Source of the DNA: Betaproteobacteria bacterium
GTDB taxonomy: Bacteria > Pseudomonadota > Gammaproteobacteria > Burkholderiales > JACQAP01
Length of the DNA: 64,000 bases
Direction of reading: 5' to 3'
Assembly (NCBI GenBank): GCA_016194905.1
Contig: JACQAP010000021.1
Coordinates: 390,942 to 454,941, forward strand
Shown here in pieces: positions 16,025-25,100 of the stretch. Made by a program: the position numbers and the translations under genes. The notes beneath the pieces were generated by a model that had not been told where the DNA came from, did not search any database, and worked only from the letters and a program-made list of their open reading frames with translations. The stretch's first letter is position 1; each line of letters opens with the position of its first letter.

Positions 16025-19000
16025 ATGACAATCCGCGTTGCGCTTACTCACGAGACGACCTACAGCTTCGACCGCCCGGTCAATCTGTCGCCGCATGAAA
16101 TCCGGCTGCGTCCTGCACCGCATTGCCGCACGCCGATCAACAGCTATTCGCTGACGGTCACGCCGAAGCACTTCATCAACTGGCAGCAGGATCCGTTCGG
16201 CAACTGGCTGGCGCGGCTGGTCTTCCCGGACAAGGCCACGGAGCTGAAGGTGACGGTCGATCTGGTGGCCGACATGACGGTCATCAATCCCTTCGATTTC
16301 TTCGTGGAGAAATACGCGGAAACGTTTCCTTTCGGCTATCCGGACGCCTTGCTGAAGGAGCTGCAGCCTTTCCTGGAGACTGAGGAACCCGGCCCGTTGC
16401 TCTCCAACTGGCTGTCCGTGTTCCGCCGCGAAGTGCTGACCGGAAAACTGGCCATCGTCGACATGCTGGTCGCCGCAAACTCGCGGCTGCAGGGCGGCAT
16501 CGGTTACATCGTGCGCATGGAGCCCGGCATCCAGGTCTGCGAAGAGACGTTGTCGCTGCGTCGTGGTTCCTGTCGCGACTCGGCATGGCTGCTGGTGCAG
16601 ATCTTCCGGCATCTCGGGCTCGCGGCACGATTCGCGTCCGGTTATCTGGTTCAGTTGACCGCCGATGTAAAGGCGCTGGACGGTCCGCAGGGACCGGTAA
16701 AGGACTTCACCGATCTGCACGCATGGACCGAGGTCTACATTCCGGGCGCCGGCTGGGTCGGGCTGGATCCGACTTCCGGACTGTTTGCCGGCGAAGGGCA
16801 CATCCCGCTCGCGTGCACCGCGGCACCATCGAGCGCGGCACCGGTCATCGGTTTTACCGATAAATGCGAAGTGCAATTCGGCTTCCGCATGGAACTGGCG
16901 CGAATCCACGAAGATCCGCGCGTAACCCTGCCTTACAGCGAGACGCGCTGGACGGACATCGATGCTCTCGCGCGCAAGGTCGACGCCCAGCTTTCCGCCT
17001 GGGACGTGCGCCTGACGATGGGAGGTGAACCGACTTTTGTTTCCATCGACGACATGGACGGCGTCGAATGGAACACGGCAGCGCTCGGGGAGAGCAAGCG
17101 CGAGCTGGCGGGTGAATTGTGGCTGCGCATGCGCGAGCAGTTCGCGCCCGGCGGCCTGCTGCACGAGGGACAGGGGAAGTGGTATCCGGGCGAGCCGCTG
17201 CCGCGCTGGGCGCTGACTTGTCTGTGGCGCGCGGATGGCAAGCCGCTGTGGAAGGACGCTGCCTTGCTAGCCGGGGATCGCGTCGATCTCAGTATCGGTT
17301 CCGCCCAGGCACAACGATTCGCGACCAGGCTGGCCTCCAGGCTCGGCCTGCATGCGGACTATGTGATTCCGGCGTACGAGGATGTCTGGCAGGTCGCGCA
17401 ATCCGAGCAGAAGCTGCCGGTCAATCTCGATCCGCTGACGTTGAAGCTGGGCGATTCGCTGGATCGCAAACGCCTGAGCTCGCTGCTCAACAAAGGCCTG
17501 GGCGAAGCGGTTGGCTATGTCCTGCCGCTGAAACCGGAACCGCAACCGAGGCTGAAAGATGCATCCGCCTGGCGTTCGAGTCCGTGGCCGCTCAGGCGCG
17601 AGCATCTCTATCTCCTGGCCGGCGATTCGCCCATGGGTTTTCGCCTGCCGCTGGATTCCCTTCCCTGGATTGCGCCGCGGGACGTCGATCCTTTGCATGT
17701 GCCGGATCCGTTCCAGGAACGCGGAGCGCTGCAGGAGGCCGGGGTTGCGGTCGCGATCAAAGTTAAAATACCGGTCGCGCCCAAGCTTGAAGCCGGCAAA
17801 TCGGCGGTCGAAATCATCCACACTGCGCTGTGCGTGCAGGCCCGAGGCGGCAAGCTATGCGTATTCTTTCCGCCGCTGCCTGTCATCGAAGACTGGATCG
17901 ATCTGGTCGGCGTCGTCGAAACCGTCGCCGCGGAGTTGAAGACGCCCGTGGCGATCGAAGGCTATACGCCGCCTTTCGATCCGCGCATCCGGCGCTTTGC
18001 GGTCACACCCGACCCCGGCGTGATCGAGGTCAACATCCATCCGGCGTCGAGCTGGGAGGAATTGAGCAACAACACCCGTGTTCTCTACGAACAGGCGCGC
18101 CAGACGCGCCTGGGCACCGAGAAGTTCATGCTCGACGGCCGGCATACCGGAACGGGCGGCGGCAACCACGTCACCATCGGCGGCGCGACCCCGGCCGACA
18201 GTCCGCTGCTGCGGCGTCCCGATCTGCTCAGGAGCCTGATCACGTACTGGCAGAACCATCCGGCGCTTTCCTATCTTTTCTCCGGCATGTTCATCGGCCC
18301 GACCAGTCAGGCGCCGCGCGTGGACGAAGCGCGTAACGACAGCCTGTACGAACTGGAGATCGCCTTCCAGCAAATGCAGAAGCGGAACCCGCCTGGCGAG
18401 GAAGTCCCGGAACCCTGGCTTGTCGACCGGCTGCTGCGCAACCTGCTGGTGGATATCACAGGAAATACGCACCGCGCCGAATTTTCCATCGACAAGCTGT
18501 ACAGTCCGGATGGTCCGACGGGTCGGCTCGGTTTGCTGGAGTTCCGCGCGTTCGAAATGCCGCCGCACTGGCAGATGAGCCTCGCGCAAATGCTGCTGCT
18601 GCGCGCGTTGATCGCGCGCTTCTGGAAAACGCCTTACAACGGCCGTCTCATCCCGTGGGATACCAGCCTGCACGACCGCTTCATGCTGCCGCACTTCGTC
18701 GCCGAAGACATGCGCGACGTGGTGAACGATCTGCGCAATGCCGGCTACGCCTTCCAGATGGACTGGTTCGCGCCGTTCTTCGAATTCCGCTTTCCGCGCT
18801 ACGGCACGCTATCGTGCGACGGCATGCAGATCGAACTGCGCCAGGCGCTGGAACCCTGGCACGTGCTCGGCGAAGAGGCCGCTGGCGGCGGCATGGCGCG
18901 CTACGTCGATTCTTCGGTCGAGCGCATGCAGGTTCGTGCCACGCAGATGAACGGCGAGCGTCATGTCATCACCTGCAACGGACGCATGTTGCCAATGGCC

Positions 19001-19387
19001 TCCACCGGCGTGCGCGGCGAATATGTCGCGGGCGTGCGTTACAAAGCCTGGGCGCCGCCTTCCGGGTTGCATCCGTCCATCGGCGTTCATGCGCCGCTGA
19101 AATTCGATGTCGTCGACACCTGGAACGGACGCGCAATCGGCGGCTGCACTTATCACGTCTCCCACCCGGGCGGGCGCAGCTACGAGAGCGTGCCGGTAAA
19201 CGCCAACGAGGCGGAGGCACGCCGCGTGGCGCGCTTCATGTCCCAGGGGCACACGCCGGGACCGATGGCAGTAGAGACGGAGGCGCCCTCGCGGGATTTC
19301 CCGCTCACACTCGACCTGCGGCGCCAGCCCGATCGTGCTGTGGCCTTCCAGGCAACAAGGCTTCAGTCAGAGCAGCAACAACAGTAG
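16025..19387 (+). CDS. Giant transglutaminase family protein with DUF2126, Anbu locus
   Basis: A protein of 1120 residues. An N-terminal beta domain (THETTYSFDRPVNLSPHEIR) is followed by a transglutaminase-like core with the expected triad: Cys183 in RRGSCRDSAW, His232 in DLHAWTEVY and Asp248 in GLDPTSG. The remaining ~800 residues are the DUF2126 region (RLTMGGEPTFVSIDDMDG near 325, later GRHTGTGGGNHVTIGG). Such proteins are predicted to cleave or cross-link amide bonds. It is the last gene of the Anbu cluster, and AGAAGG upstream can serve as ribosome site. Confidence 0.93.
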   Translation: MTIRVALTHETTYSFDRPVNLSPHEIRLRPAPHCRTPINSYSLTVTPKHFINWQQDPFGNWLARLVFPDKATELKVTVDLVADMTVINPFDFFVEKYAETFPFGYPDALLKELQPFLETEEPGPLLSNWLSVFRREVLTGKLAIVDMLVAANSRLQGGIGYIVRMEPGIQVCEETLSLRRGSCRDSAWLLVQIFRHLGLAARFASGYLVQLTADVKALDGPQGPVKDFTDLHAWTEVYIPGAGWVGLDPTSGLFAGEGHIPLACTAAPSSAAPVIGFTDKCEVQFGFRMELARIHEDPRVTLPYSETRWTDIDALARKVDAQLSAWDVRLTMGGEPTFVSIDDMDGVEWNTAALGESKRELAGELWLRMREQFAPGGLLHEGQGKWYPGEPLPRWALTCLWRADGKPLWKDAALLAGDRVDLSIGSAQAQRFATRLASRLGLHADYVIPAYEDVWQVAQSEQKLPVNLDPLTLKLGDSLDRKRLSSLLNKGLGEAVGYVLPLKPEPQPRLKDASAWRSSPWPLRREHLYLLAGDSPMGFRLPLDSLPWIAPRDVDPLHVPDPFQERGALQEAGVAVAIKVKIPVAPKLEAGKSAVEIIHTALCVQARGGKLCVFFPPLPVIEDWIDLVGVVETVAAELKTPVAIEGYTPPFDPRIRRFAVTPDPGVIEVNIHPASSWEELSNNTRVLYEQARQTRLGTEKFMLDGRHTGTGGGNHVTIGGATPADSPLLRRPDLLRSLITYWQNHPALSYLFSGMFIGPTSQAPRVDEARNDSLYELEIAFQQMQKRNPPGEEVPEPWLVDRLLRNLLVDITGNTHRAEFSIDKLYSPDGPTGRLGLLEFRAFEMPPHWQMSLAQMLLLRALIARFWKTPYNGRLIPWDTSLHDRFMLPHFVAEDMRDVVNDLRNAGYAFQMDWFAPFFEFRFPRYGTLSCDGMQIELRQALEPWHVLGEEAAGGGMARYVDSSVERMQVRATQMNGERHVITCNGRMLPMASTGVRGEYVAGVRYKAWAPPSGLHPSIGVHAPLKFDVVDTWNGRAIGGCTYHVSHPGGRSYESVPVNANEAEARRVARFMSQGHTPGPMAVETEAPSRDFPLTLDLRRQPDRAVAFQATRLQSEQQQQ

Positions 19388-19519
19388 AATGCTGGCCGGG
19401 CGTTCCGTTGCCGACCTGCCGATTTTCAAGAAATCTGTTGCGAAGCCGATAAACGATGCGTGGCGGCGATCGGAGCCGCGGCATTGGCGTGAGATTCTTA
19501 GGCAAATACGATTCCCTCG

Positions 19520-21607
19520 ATGTTCGGTACCTACAATCCCGCGCTGGTCCTGCTTTCGTTGCTGGTGGCGATCCTGGCGGCCTATACGGCTCTGGACCTC
19601 GCCGTTCGCGTATCCCATTCGGAAGGTCGGACCGCCCGCCTTTGGCTCGGTGGCGGCGCTGCATCCATGGGAATCGGCATCTGGTCGATGCACTTCATCG
19701 GCATGCTGGCATTCCAGTTGCCGGTCCAGATGGGATATGACGTATTCATCACGCTTGCGTCGCTGCTTATTGCGATCGTGGTATCGGGCTTTGCGCAGTA
19801 CACCGTCAGCCGGGCGACGCTGACATCGGGCAGACTGGTTCTCGGCAGTGTGCTGATGGGGCTGGGCATCTGTGCCATGCATTACACGGGCATGTTCGCA
19901 ATGCGCATGGTGCCGGCGATTCGTTACGAGCAATGGACATTCATGGCCTCGGTCGCAATCGCGATTGTGGCCTCATTCGTTGCGCTTTGGATTGCCTTTC
20001 GTTTGCGCCATGGCCGGCGCAGCGAACGGCTCGCCAAACTCGGCGCCGCCGTTATCATGGGATTCGCCATCAGCGGCATGCACTACACCGGAATGGCTGC
20101 CGCGCGCTTCCCGCCGGACAGCATTTGTCAGACCAGCGGAACGCTGCAAAATAACTGGCTCGCCGTCACCATCGCGCTGCTCACACTGTCCATCCTGACA
20201 ATTACGCTGTTGATGTCGGTGTTCGACGCGCGCCTGGCTTCCAGCACCGCACGCATGGCGCAGAAGCTCCAGCTTGCCAATGCCGCACTTACCCAGATCG
20301 CCTTGCACGACCCGCTGACCAAACTTCCGAATCGCTCGTTGCTCGAGGATCGCATCAACCAGGCGCTCGTGCATTCGCGCCGCACCGGGCGGCCGCTGGC
20401 GTTGATGTTTCTCGACCTGGATCGCTTCAAAGCAGTCAACGATTCGCTTGGGCACCACGCGGGCGACGAGCTGTTGCGTGCGGTGGCAGGGCGGCTTGTC
20501 GAATCGGTACGCAGCGGCGATACGATTTCACGGCTCGGTGGTGACGAGTTCGTAATCCTTCTGCGCGAAGTCTCCGATGCGCAGGATGTCGGCAAGTTGT
20601 GTCAGAAGATCCTGGATACCCTGTCTCTGGCTTTCGAAATCGAGGGAAGCCGCCTGCATATGACCCCCAGCATCGGGGTGAGCTTATATCCCTACGATGG
20701 CAAGGACGCGCATGAGCTGATCGTCAATGCAGACGCTGCCATGTACCACGTGAAGAAGAGCGGACGCAACAACTACCAGTTCTTCTCGATGGAGATGAAC
20801 GGGGCCTCGCGCGAGCAGTTGCGGCTTCACAACAACCTGCGCCGGGCGCTCGAGAACAGCGAGTTCGAACTTCACTATCAGCCCAAGTTCAACGCCGACA
20901 GCGGAATCATGACCGGCATGGAAGCGCTACTGCGCTGGCGCGATCCGGAGCGGGGACTGATTCCGCCCGGCCAATTCATTCCGGTGGCGGAAGAAAGTGC
21001 GCTGATCATCCCGATCGGCGAATGGGTGCTGCGCGAAGCCTGCCGGCAAAACAAATTGTGGCAGGACGAAAGTTACCCGGCGCTGCGGGTGGCGGTGAAT
21101 CTGTCAGGGTCGCAATTCCGCCAGCGCAACCTGCTCGAGGTGATTGCGCGCGCCCTGGCGGAAACCGGCCTCGCACCGCAGTACCTCGAACTCGAACTTA
21201 CAGAGAGCGTGCTGATGCACGACGCCCAAGGCGCTGCCAGCACGCTGGAGCAACTCGAGAAAATGGGCGTGCACGTCTCGATCGACGACTTCGGAACCGG
21301 TTACTCCAGTCTTGCTTACCTGAAGCGTTTTCCCATCGGCACACTCAAGATCGACCAGTCGTTCGTCCGCGAAATCACTTCCAATCCCGACGACGCCGCA
21401 ATCGTGCGGGCGATCGTCGGGCTGGCGCACAACCTGCGGCTCTCCGTGGTGGCCGAGGGGGTTGAAACGCAAGAGCAGCTCGAGATGCTGCATCGCCTCG
21501 GCTGCGACCAGTACCAGGGCTATTTCGGCGCCCGCCCGCTTCCCGCGGTCGACTTCACCAAGTTGCTCGAAAAGTTACAAACGCGTTATCGCGTTCTCCG
21601 CGCATGA
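19520..21607 (+). CDS. MHYT-GGDEF-EAL c-di-GMP signalling protein
   Basis: A protein of 695 residues in the inner membrane. Seven or so helices in the first ~240 residues carry three MHYT repeats (SMHFIG near 57, then two MHYTGM), proposed to bind a metal and sense O2, CO or NO. GGDEF follows (340-344, with RxxD five residues before) and then EAL (E468-L470, [19 protein letters not shown]). Both catalytic motifs are intact. It is separated from the transglutaminase gene by 132 bases and is probably a separate unit. Confidence 0.95.
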   Translation: MFGTYNPALVLLSLLVAILAAYTALDLAVRVSHSEGRTARLWLGGGAASMGIGIWSMHFIGMLAFQLPVQMGYDVFITLASLLIAIVVSGFAQYTVSRATLTSGRLVLGSVLMGLGICAMHYTGMFAMRMVPAIRYEQWTFMASVAIAIVASFVALWIAFRLRHGRRSERLAKLGAAVIMGFAISGMHYTGMAAARFPPDSICQTSGTLQNNWLAVTIALLTLSILTITLLMSVFDARLASSTARMAQKLQLANAALTQIALHDPLTKLPNRSLLEDRINQALVHSRRTGRPLALMFLDLDRFKAVNDSLGHHAGDELLRAVAGRLVESVRSGDTISRLGGDEFVILLREVSDAQDVGKLCQKILDTLSLAFEIEGSRLHMTPSIGVSLYPYDGKDAHELIVNADAAMYHVKKSGRNNYQFFSMEMNGASREQLRLHNNLRRALENSEFELHYQPKFNADSGIMTGMEALLRWRDPERGLIPPGQFIPVAEESALIIPIGEWVLREACRQNKLWQDESYPALRVAVNLSGSQFRQRNLLEVIARALAETGLAPQYLELELTESVLMHDAQGAASTLEQLEKMGVHVSIDDFGTGYSSLAYLKRFPIGTLKIDQSFVREITSNPDDAAIVRAIVGLAHNLRLSVVAEGVETQEQLEMLHRLGCDQYQGYFGARPLPAVDFTKLLEKLQTRYRVLRA

Positions 21608-21632
21608 GCGGTTGGCCGACGGACGCTGGCGT

Positions 21633-22091
21633 ATGACCATCATGTCACCCAGCGCGGGACGTGGCGGCTTTCAGGGCCTACTGAGATTGTTTGGGGTCGC
21701 GGCTGTCGTTGCATGGGCATGGTCTGCGACGGCGCATGCGCAAAGCTGGATCGAGGTGGGCGCCGACACCCAGGCGAAATACTATGTCGATGTGGATTCG
21801 ATCAGGGTCGACGGCGAAAACGTCAGCGTGCTCAAGCGCGGTATCTTTACGCAGGTTCTGACCGATACGCTCGGCGGGGTGTCGGCGACCTTCAAGGAAA
21901 CCATCGGCACCGTCGAAATCGATTGCGCGCGCCGCATCAACCGTGTCACGCAGATCGACATGATCGGAGAGAACGGCGAGTTGGTCTGGTCGTCCGGACC
22001 GATGAAAAAACGCATGTGGGAGGACGTGCGGCCGAACACGCACGCCGAGACCACGGTCGAAGTCGTCTGCGCGCGCATCAAGAAGAGCTGA
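21633..22091 (+). CDS. Surface-adhesin E-like secreted protein
   Basis: A protein of 152 residues. The N-terminus carries a Sec signal (hydrophobic FGVAAVVAWAWSATAHA, cleavage before QSWIEVG). The mature domain, with YVDVDSIR, an EIDCARR segment and a later EVVCAR (two cysteines probably disulphide-bonded), matches the small adhesin-E fold seen in many proteobacterial exported proteins. Specific function is unknown. The ATG at 21633 is chosen since earlier in-frame starts lie inside the GGDEF-EAL gene; the ATG at 21642 is possible. Confidence 0.78.
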   Translation: MTIMSPSAGRGGFQGLLRLFGVAAVVAWAWSATAHAQSWIEVGADTQAKYYVDVDSIRVDGENVSVLKRGIFTQVLTDTLGGVSATFKETIGTVEIDCARRINRVTQIDMIGENGELVWSSGPMKKRMWEDVRPNTHAETTVEVVCARIKKS

Positions 22092-22110
22092 GCCGATCGG
22101 TCGTCGAACC

Positions 22111-22140
22111 AAAGCCGCCCTCGGGCGGCTTTTTTGTTTT
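22111..22140 (+). terminator. Rho-independent terminator after the adhesin-E-like gene
   Basis: An AGCCGCCC / GGGCGGCT stem with a two-base loop is followed by TTTTTTG. It separates this gene from the alpha-2-macroglobulin/pbpC pair. Confidence 0.85.
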
Positions 22141-22186
22141 CATGCGAGTCTGGTACCCTCGCGGGCATCCACGGTCAGGAGGGCTA

Positions 22187-25100
22187 ATGAGAACAAGCTG
22201 GTCGGCATTGCTTTTGCTGCTGGGCGCGGCTGCTGCGTCGGCTACCCAGGTGGATTTCTTCTCGCCGCAGGGCGAAGTCAAGGGCGTGCGCCAGGTCGCG
22301 GTGCGGTTTTCCGAGCCGATGGTCGCGTTCGGCGATCCGCGTCTGCCCGAGCCTTTCGAAATCGATTGCCCCACACCGGGCAGGGCGCGCTGGGCAGACC
22401 AGAAAAACTGGGTTTACGACTTTGCCCACGATCTGCCGGCCGGCCTGCGCTGCACCTTCCGGCTCAAGCCCGACCTGGTGTCGCTCGACGGCAACAGCCT
22501 GGACGCAAATCCGTCGTTCGCATTCAGCACCGGCGGTCCGGCCATCGTGCAGATGATGCCGTACGAGGGCAACCGCATCGATGAAGAGCAGATTTTCCTG
22601 CTCGGGCTCGATGCACCTGCGACCGAGCAATCGATCGCCGCCAACGCCTATTGCGACATACGCGGCATTACGGAACGTGTTCCGGTACGCGTCATCGGCG
22701 GCGACGAGCGCAAAACCTTGCTTGCCGCGCGCCGGGATTTTGTCGACCGGTTTCTGCATGTGCTGTTCAAGGATGGTCGCGAGATCGTGATCGACGGCCG
22801 GCCCTTCGGCAAAGGAACGCGTTTCGAGCAGTTTCTTTCCGCTGACGGTGGCGGCAGGTTTCCGATCGCGGTGCTGCAATGCAAGCGCCGCCTGCCGAAC
22901 AATGCGCAGTTCAGGCTGGTCTGGGGGAAAGGTATTGTTTCGGAGAGTGGTGTTCCCACCAGTCAGGACCAGGTTCTCGCTTACGAGGTGCGCGACACCT
23001 TTCAGGCGCGCTTTACCTGCGACCGGGTGAACAAGGATGCGCAATGCCTTCCGATCTTGCCGATGCGGCTGGCGTTCACGGCGCCGGTGCCGCGAGCCGC
23101 GGCGGAAAAAATCGCGCTGAAGGTCCAGGGAAAATCGATTCCCGCGGGATTGCCGGACGTGAAGCATGCGCCGGAATTTGTCGACGAGGTGTTCTTCAGC
23201 GGGCCGTTTCCGGAGCGAGCCCAGTTCACGATCGAGCTGCCCCCGGAACTCACCGACGACGCCGGCCGCACGCTCGCCAACCAGAAGCGTTTTCCGTTGC
23301 CAGTGCGCACCGACGAATATCCACCGCTGGCAAAGTTTCCGGCGCGCTTCGGCATCATCGAAGCGAAGGGCGACGGCATGATGCCGGTGACGTTGCGCAA
23401 TCTGGAAGCCATTCTCGAAGCGCGCATGGCAAAGACCGGCAAGCAGGACGAGGGCGGCGCCAACCTGGCCGAAAAGGCGGACGCTGCCATCAACTGGCTG
23501 AAGAACAAGCTGGACGAGTCGAAGCAGAGCGGTGGCACCGTGCCCGGCAGCTACTCGCGCGTGGCCGATGGCGACGTGATGTCCATCCTTGACTGGATGA
23601 AACGCCTGCGCCAGATGGAAAACGAGCGCTGGCGCTACGACGAGAAGACGAGCCAGAACGTGCCCGAATACCGCCTGGGCCAGGCCTCTATTTTCTCCGA
23701 GCGCGATCGCGTCACGCGCCTGCAGGTACCGAAACCCGAGGGTGCGCGGGCATTCGAGGTGGTCGGCATCCCGCTGAAGAAGCCCGGCTTTTACGTAGTG
23801 GAGCTCGCCAGCCCGCGTTTGGGCGCGGCGCTGCTGAATTCGCGCACGCCTTATTACGTGCAGTCCGCGGCGCTGGTCACGAATCTTGCCGTGCATTTCA
23901 AATGGGGTCGGGAATCCTCGCTGGTCTGGGTGACGGCACTGGACAGCGGGGCGCCGGTGCCAAAGGCGCTGGTCTCGATCCAGGATTGCTCCGGGAGGGT
24001 CTTCTTCCGCGGACCGACCGACGCGCAGGGACGCGTCCGTGTCGCCGCCGTGCTGCCGGATCGTGAGCGCCTTCCCGGCTGCGTTTCGGATTACGACAAG
24101 CAGATCGTGGTCTCCGCGCGACTCGCGGACGACCTGTCTTTCGTCATGTCCGACTGGAACGAGGGCATTGCGCGCTGGCGTTTCAACCTGCGCGAAGGCG
24201 GCTGGAACGGACCTTACGTCGTCACCACGGTGTTCGACCGCACGCTGCTGCGCGCCGGCGAAACCGTCAGCATGAAGCATTACTATCGCAGACACGAAAC
24301 GAAGGGTTTCTCTTTCGTCCCCGTGGACAACCTGCCGAAAAAGATCACGATCGTGCACCAGGGAACGGATCAGAAATACGAAGTGCCGGTGAAGTGGGAC
24401 GCGCGCAACATCGCGGACAGCACATGGAAGATTCCGGAGGGCGCGAAGAAAGGCACTTATGCCGTGCAGATGACCGACACGCTGGACGCACGTCCAGACG
24501 CGCGCGATGCTACGCGGCTTGCGGGCAGTTTTCGCGTCGAGGAGTTTCGCGTGCCGCTGATGAAGGCGGAAATCGTCGGGCCGAAAGCGGCGCAGACCCA
24601 TCCGAAGAGCGTGGATCTCGATGTGCATCTGCGTTATCTCGCCGGCGGGGGCGCCGCCTATGCGCCGGTGAAAGTGCGAGCGGTCGTGCGCCCGAAGAGC
24701 GTGAATTTTGCCGACTACGACGGCTTCGCTTTTGCCAATGGCAAGGTTGTCGAAGGACTGGAGCAACAGGCAGGCGCTCAGTGGTTCGCCGGCGAATACG
24801 AGCTTGGCGATGCCGATTCCGAGGAACCGGTACCCGCGCAGCCCGCCAACGGCGTGCGCCCGCTGAAGACGATCGAACTGGGACTGGACGGCGCCGGCTC
24901 TGCGCGCGTCACGTTGCCGGGCTTGCCGGCCGCCGACAGCCCTCAGGAAGTCAACGCTGAACTCGAATACTCGGATCCGAACGGGGAACTTCTGACGACT
25001 TCGACGCGCGTACCGTTGTGGCCGTCGAAAATTTTGCTTGGCATCAAGCCCGACGCATGGACACTTTCGAAGGATGAGTTGAAGTTCCAGGTGCTCGTAC

